64,000 bases of DNA from Strongylocentrotus purpuratus (lineage: Eukaryota > Echinodermata > Echinoidea > Camarodonta > Strongylocentrotidae). The stretch's first letter is position 1. Every line of letters starts with the position of its first letter. Where the stretch lies: contig NW_022145610.1 of the NCBI RefSeq assembly GCF_000002235.5, positions 33,253,807 through 33,317,806 of the forward strand, in the 5' to 3' direction. The notes beneath the pieces were generated by a model. It made no database searches. It had not been told where the DNA came from and saw only the letters and a program-made list of their open reading frames with translations. Made by a program: the position numbers and the translations under genes. Shown in pieces: positions 60,346 through 64,000 of this stretch.

Positions 60346-60603
60346 CGATCGGATTAGTTGTTGTCTCTTCTCCTCCACGGCTGGGATGGGTGACTCCTGC
60401 ATGAGGGCGTGGGGGAGGATGGCGTGGGGGCCCATGTAGAGCATGGCGTGTTCCCTCAGCTTGTGAAGTTCCTTCTGCTTCTCCTCATCGGTCATGCTGT
60501 CATCTGCTTTGATCTCCTTGGCACGCTCGAGGAAATGGGCTTGCTTCTCACGGAGAGCCTCCTTCTGTGATGTGGAGGGACCGTGTTGCTCTGCTACCTC
60601 ATC
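60346..60603 (-). CDS. Exon 2 of the novel cysteine-free secreted protein
   Basis: Internal exon of 258 nt (86 codons), phase 0 at both ends. The acceptor is TTCTCTTTACAG just outside 60603; the donor GTAAGA begins at 60345. It encodes DEVAEQHGPSTSQKEALREK ... PIPAVEEKRQQLIRS. The first half is a charged helix (REKQAHFLERAKEIKADDSM then TDEEKQKELHKLREH). The second half is a short hydrophobic, proline- and methionine-containing segment (LYMGPHAILPHALMQESPIP) that is also the part duplicated in intron 2. No cysteine, no recognised domain. Because exon length is a multiple of three, skipping would keep the frame. Confidence 0.85.
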
Positions 60604-60667
60604 CTGTAAAGAGAACAATTTTGGGTCATTTATTTAGGATAATAGACAGAGGTGTATCCATAGTGTG

Positions 60668-60714
60668 AGAGAGAGAAAGAGAGAGAGAGAGAGAGGGGGA
60701 GAGAGAGAGAGAGG

Positions 60715-60745
<31 letters not shown>

Positions 60746-60782
60746 GGGGTAAGAGAGAGGGAGAGAGAGAGAGAGAGAGAGA
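60668..60782. repeat. (GA)n microsatellite
   Basis: GA run with GGGGGA and GGTAAG interruptions, at the end of dispersed repeat copy B. Confidence 0.95.
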
Positions 60783-61989
60783 TAATGTCCTGGCTAGGGA
60801 ATCTAGGACATTTAACCCAGGCACATTGGCGTATCTGCTTGAGGGGCAAGGGGGCAAGTTTCCCCCTCTGACAGATTTCTGTCAACTGGAAAAGGAAACC
60901 GTCTGTAAATTAAAATGAAATATTACAAAAAGTTCGCTTGTTTACCTTCCCTTCTCGCTCAATCTGTTATTTTGTCCTGTGTTGGATTATTCTAAAGCTT
61001 CCAATGCTTTCATTCCAACAGTTTCCCACTCTCTGCTGAAAATAAGTTTAATTGGATGTTACCCCCCCCCCCCCACCCCCTATAATACAAACTAAGGGCA
61101 GTCACAAAGTGATTTCCTTGCAGAACTATACAGCTATTTCGCCGCTCTTTAGGCCGGAGTCTGGAAACGCCGCTGCACCGACATTTACCTCTTAGGACAA
61201 CCCCCCCCCCCCCCGATATTTACCCACCGATTCATTGTCCACGACAACTATCCCAAGATCCATCATTTACCCCCTCCCCCATACCCCTTCGGACAACAAA
61301 ATAGGGAGTGACTATTGTAGGGGTATCAGTGGCCGATCCAGGAATTTCTTACGGGGGGGGGGGGGGGACAAAATCACATGGGTTGAAATATATGATAAAC
61401 GATGGAGCGAAGAGAGACAGCGAGGCGTCAGCGGCGAGGGAGCGGAGCGACCAAGCGGGATGGGTCTGGGAGGGGGTCAGAATCCCCTCGAAGTGTAGGA
61501 AGCATTTGCAATTTTAGAAATACATTGGACGCATTTTTAGGCACTTCCTGGAGTAATATGACGTAAAATTGCTCTCTCCTACTCCCTCCAAGAGTAGGGA
61601 TCTTTGGCAATTTGAGAACCACACTTGGCGCATTAATGTCCAAAGGCACTTTCTGGAGAAAAAAAAACGAGGTCTTCTGATTGGTTATAAGTTAGAGAAA
61701 AGTGATCTGTCACTACGCGATACGTTGTACTTCGTTGCTGCACAATGCACAAAGACGGCGGTCTGGTACTTCACCAGTATTACTTGCAAAAATGATCTCG
61801 AGTGTATAAACTGTGTTGTTATCAGGTGCGTCGCTAGACCTTTTTTAGTGGGGGGGGGGGGGGGGGGGGGGGAGGTGTAGAGGCCACCGATAACCGACAG
61901 AACTAGCCACCAATTACCGACAAATATATTGATACCAATGTCCCAATGTCTACAAATTTAACCCGATTAACCCGGGGCCAGGGAACTAA

Positions 61990-62420
61990 GTTATTTTTCA
62001 GTTTACCCCCCCCCCCCTCCGCGCGAAGCGGGGATGCTTTGACACTTCATTAACTTATTAGAGAAAGAAGACGATTCGTTGTACTGTTCCTGATTTTTAA
62101 TTCTTGTTTCACCCTCCCGCGTGAAGAGCAGAAGCAATAACGTTTCATATAATTAGTAAGAAAGGGTACGATTCGTTGTACCGTTCTCGACTCTTAATCC
62201 TTGTCTGAATTTAGTTTCCCCTCTCCCGTGCGAAGCACGGAAGCTTTGACGTTTCATTAAATTATTAGAGAAAGAAGACGATTCGCTGTATCATGTCCTT
62301 GTCTGAATTCAGTTCCCCCCCCCCCCCCGCGTGAAGCGCGGAAGCTTTGACACTTCATTTAATTATTACTGTTAATCCTTGTCTGAATTTATTTTGCACG
62401 TTTCATTAAATTAGAGCAAT
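61990..62420 (-). repeat. Hairpin satellite, about 4 units, in copy B
   Basis: Units with GGAAGCTTTGACGTTTCATT and CTTAATCCTTGTCTGAATT as in 10150-10790. The hairpin at about 62226 reads CCGTGC-GAA-GCACGG, a paired C-G to T-A change relative to CCGCGC-GAA-GCGCGG. Confidence 0.72.
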
Positions 62421-62634
62421 ATAACACTGAGTTCCCAAAGGAAATCTATTTATTCAGATGGTCATATCTCAGCCAATACTTAACATATTCAATTGGTTTC
62501 GACATTTGGACATTATTTCTGAAGCTCTTTCGGAAAATTGAGAAGTTTAAAAAAATAGATTTTCAGATGACGTCACACTTCACCACTCTATAAAGATAAG
62601 AAAAGCAGGAGAAGGAAGAGGGGGAGGAGAAGAA
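62421..62634. other. Non-coding intron sequence
   Basis: Nothing recognised. Confidence 0.4.
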
Positions 62635-62698
62635 GTAGAAGAAGAAGAAGAAGAAGAAGAAGAAGAAGAAGAAGAAGAAGAAGAAAAGAAAAAGAAGA
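62635..62698. repeat. (GAA)n microsatellite
   Basis: About 18 GAA/AAG units; purine-only strand. Confidence 0.95.
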
Positions 62699-63042
62699 TA
62701 GATGAAAAAGAAGGAAAAAGGAAATGAAAAGGTGGAGTCGAATAGAGGGAGTTCATAAAAGTTGAAGAACACTGGCGAAGAAGGAAAAAACGAAGAAGAA
62801 AACTGAAAAGTTGAAAGCGAGACGACTACAAAAATTAATATGTAAATAGCCCAGTTTTAGTGACCAACTTCAAGGAATTGTTGATGTTCTCTTTTCCATT
62901 TTTCCATAAACATGTAAAGGCTACGCAAGGCAAAATGGCGCACCTTTATCGATCCAAATTTGCGGCGACATCAAGCTGTCTTAGTGACATCAACATTATA
63001 TCATGAAAATAACGTTGCCATAAAGTTATCAAAGTCACTTAC

Positions 63043-63120
63043 CTCTGTCTGTACTGGTCCTGCTGACTTAACGACTGTTAAATAGAGGGCCAATATGGCC
63101 ACGATGGTCCAAGAACGCAT
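63043..63120 (-). CDS. Exon 1 of the novel cysteine-free secreted protein (signal peptide exon)
   Basis: The ATG at 63118-63120 opens exactly 26 codons: MRSWTIVAILALYLTVVKSA then GPVQTE, a signal peptide with a hydrophobic core (residues 5-17) and a likely cleavage after SA at residue 20. The donor AG/GTAAGT is a perfect consensus and leaves phase 0, matching exon 2. A minus-strand TATA box and initiator sit about 110-145 nt upstream. With exons 2 and 3 the predicted precursor is 245 residues and the mature protein about 225, without any cysteine. The encoded product is secreted by inference; the function is unknown. The exon is too short to appear as a long frame on its own. Confidence 0.85.
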
Positions 63121-63223
63121 CTTTTCCAATCGAATTTACTCCTCAAAAAGATGAAAATTAGGCAGCAGATCGGTGATACGAACGATGCCCAAGGTTCCTA
63201 ACAGCAAACTAGTGCGTAACCTC

Positions 63224-63230
63224 GTACTGA
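63224..63230 (-). promoter_or_regulatory. Probable initiator (TCAGTAC)
   Basis: Inr-like TCAGTAC on the minus strand, about 30-35 nt downstream of the TATA box; it predicts a 5' leader of roughly 108 nt. Confidence 0.4.
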
Positions 63231-63253
63231 TGATCTTCGTGGTTTGGAATACT

Positions 63254-63263
63254 CCTTTTTATA
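63254..63263 (-). promoter_or_regulatory. TATA box (TATAAAAAGG)
   Basis: Minus-strand TATAAAAAGG, about 134 nt before the ATG of the secreted-protein gene, correctly spaced to the initiator. Confidence 0.6.
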
Positions 63264-63448
63264 TTTGTATGACAAAGGCAGGAGTTGCAGAGAACAATGG
63301 ATTGCAAAGAGCCCATCTCGATGTGTACCATCAGATATTGGAAACGGGGAGATAAGATCGAATCGATATGATTGATTACTCCTTAGCACCGCCGTCTCAA
63401 GCTGGTGCCGATATACTTAGTCTGTACTCAAAACAGTTTGATGAATCT

Positions 63449-63792
63449 TTAAAGGGATCTGGTAACTTTGTCTCAGATTCTGAAACAAAATCCTGGATTT
63501 ACCTCATGCTGTGATGATACTTATAAACCTTTAGGTCAGTCAGGAATGCCATGACTTTTACAAGCCGATCGTCTGTCTGATTATCAAGATATTTATGATT
63601 GGAAATCGAAACCAAATTTTGCGTTTTCCAAACGGTTTTCAAACAAGTATGGTAAAACAGGTAACTTCAAGATTTTTTACTTTTTGAGGCACTTCTTGAT
63701 CATTTTTTTAGGGCTTCAATATTACATCATAGACACTGATAACACGTAGGGCTGTGCATCTCAGATTTAACATTGTTAAATGATGCATTTAA
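63449..63792 (-). mobile_element. TTAA-flanked MITE, copy 2
   Basis: Inverse-orientation relative of 50622-51010. It shares AGGGATCTGGTAACTTTGTC, CTTTTACAAGCCGATCG, TATCAAGATATTTATGATTG and GACACTGATAACACGTAGGG. TTAA lies at both ends (63449-63452 and 63789-63792). It is about 45 bp shorter because of internal deletions. Confidence 0.78.
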
Positions 63793-64000
63793 GGTCCCAT
63801 ATTTGAGGAAAGTTCACCATATGACTGCGCCACTATTTAGCCCACTTTTACTTCAATTGTGAAAGGTTTTTAAAACTGTTCACGATTTCAAGTCATGATA
63901 ATACATATTGTTGGATGACTAGTTGGAAATGAGCCGGTGAAGAAAAATGACACTGAATTTTATAAACAGCAAGACAGAATCATGCGGCTATTATCTAGGC
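63793..64000. other. Non-coding right edge
   Basis: Nothing recognised. Confidence 0.4.

Larger units (their letters stand above)
60650..62420 (-). repeat. Large dispersed repeat, copy B (inverse of 9240-11800)
   Basis: It contains the same blocks as copy A in reverse order: (GA)n, CTCTGACAGATTTCTGTCAA (60876-60895), the AAGTGTAGGAAGCATTTGC block, the TGATCTGTCACTACGCGATA block (61699-61718) and the hairpin satellite (61990-62420). It lacks the 1.1-kb segment found in copy A. It lies inside intron 1. Confidence 0.7.
60604..63042 (-). other. Intron 1 of the secreted-protein gene
   Basis: Donor AG/GTAAGT at 63042-63037 and acceptor TTTACAG at 60604. Most of it is the inverted large dispersed repeat (60650-62420), followed by a (GAA)n tract. 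Confidence 0.8.

Noticed and set aside
63173..63355. 60-codon frame upstream of the secreted-protein gene
   Set aside because: Overlaps the TATA box and initiator of the minus-strand gene; no support.

Overview
The window is animal nuclear DNA, most likely from a marine invertebrate deuterostome and probably an echinoderm such as a sea urchin. That taxonomic call is inference. It rests on AT-rich non-coding DNA, abundant MITEs and SINEs with (ATT)n tails, non-LTR reverse transcriptase debris, very long homopolymers, an intronless GT31 glycosyltransferase and a spliced gene with consensus splice sites. There are no bacterial-style operons, CRISPR arrays or phage genes. Layout: 1-1180 holds two LINE reverse-transcriptase fragments in opposite orientation, one split by a SINE. 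1553-1996 is a hAT-type MITE with intact 8-bp target duplications. 2.1-18.3 kb is non-coding DNA with SINEs, microsatellites, one possible isolated exon and a large dispersed repeat (9.24-11.8 kb) that reappears inverted at 60.65-62.42 kb. 18350-48544 is the dominant feature: a head-to-tail macrosatellite of 15 full units plus a partial and a rearranged terminal unit, about 1.9-2.2 kb each. Every full unit carries two minus-strand tRNA-like elements with A and B boxes and downstream T-runs, an 18-bp minisatellite (1 to about 17 copies) and a C-run/A-run block. 48.55-49.84 kb is a pyrimidine-rich minisatellite. 49.84-53.4 kb is a dense transposon zone: a hAT end, a hairpin cluster, a TTAA-flanked MITE, two LINE 3' fragments, a (CT)n tract and a foldback element. 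Genes: 53960-56064 (+) is a single-exon GT31 beta-1,3-glycosyltransferase-like gene. It has an N-terminal signal anchor, a very long acidic stem with a 63-residue tandem duplication, an apparent one-base frameshift in the stem, and a GT fold in which the metal-binding DDD is replaced by GSH. 58253-63120 (-) is a three-exon gene for a cysteine-free, highly charged secreted protein of 245 residues that I do not recognise; TATA, initiator, signal peptide, splice sites and AATAAA are all visible. Its introns carry nested MITEs, the inverted large repeat and a decayed duplicate of part of exon 2. No functional link between the two genes is evident. Most apparent ORFs elsewhere are translations of repeats.
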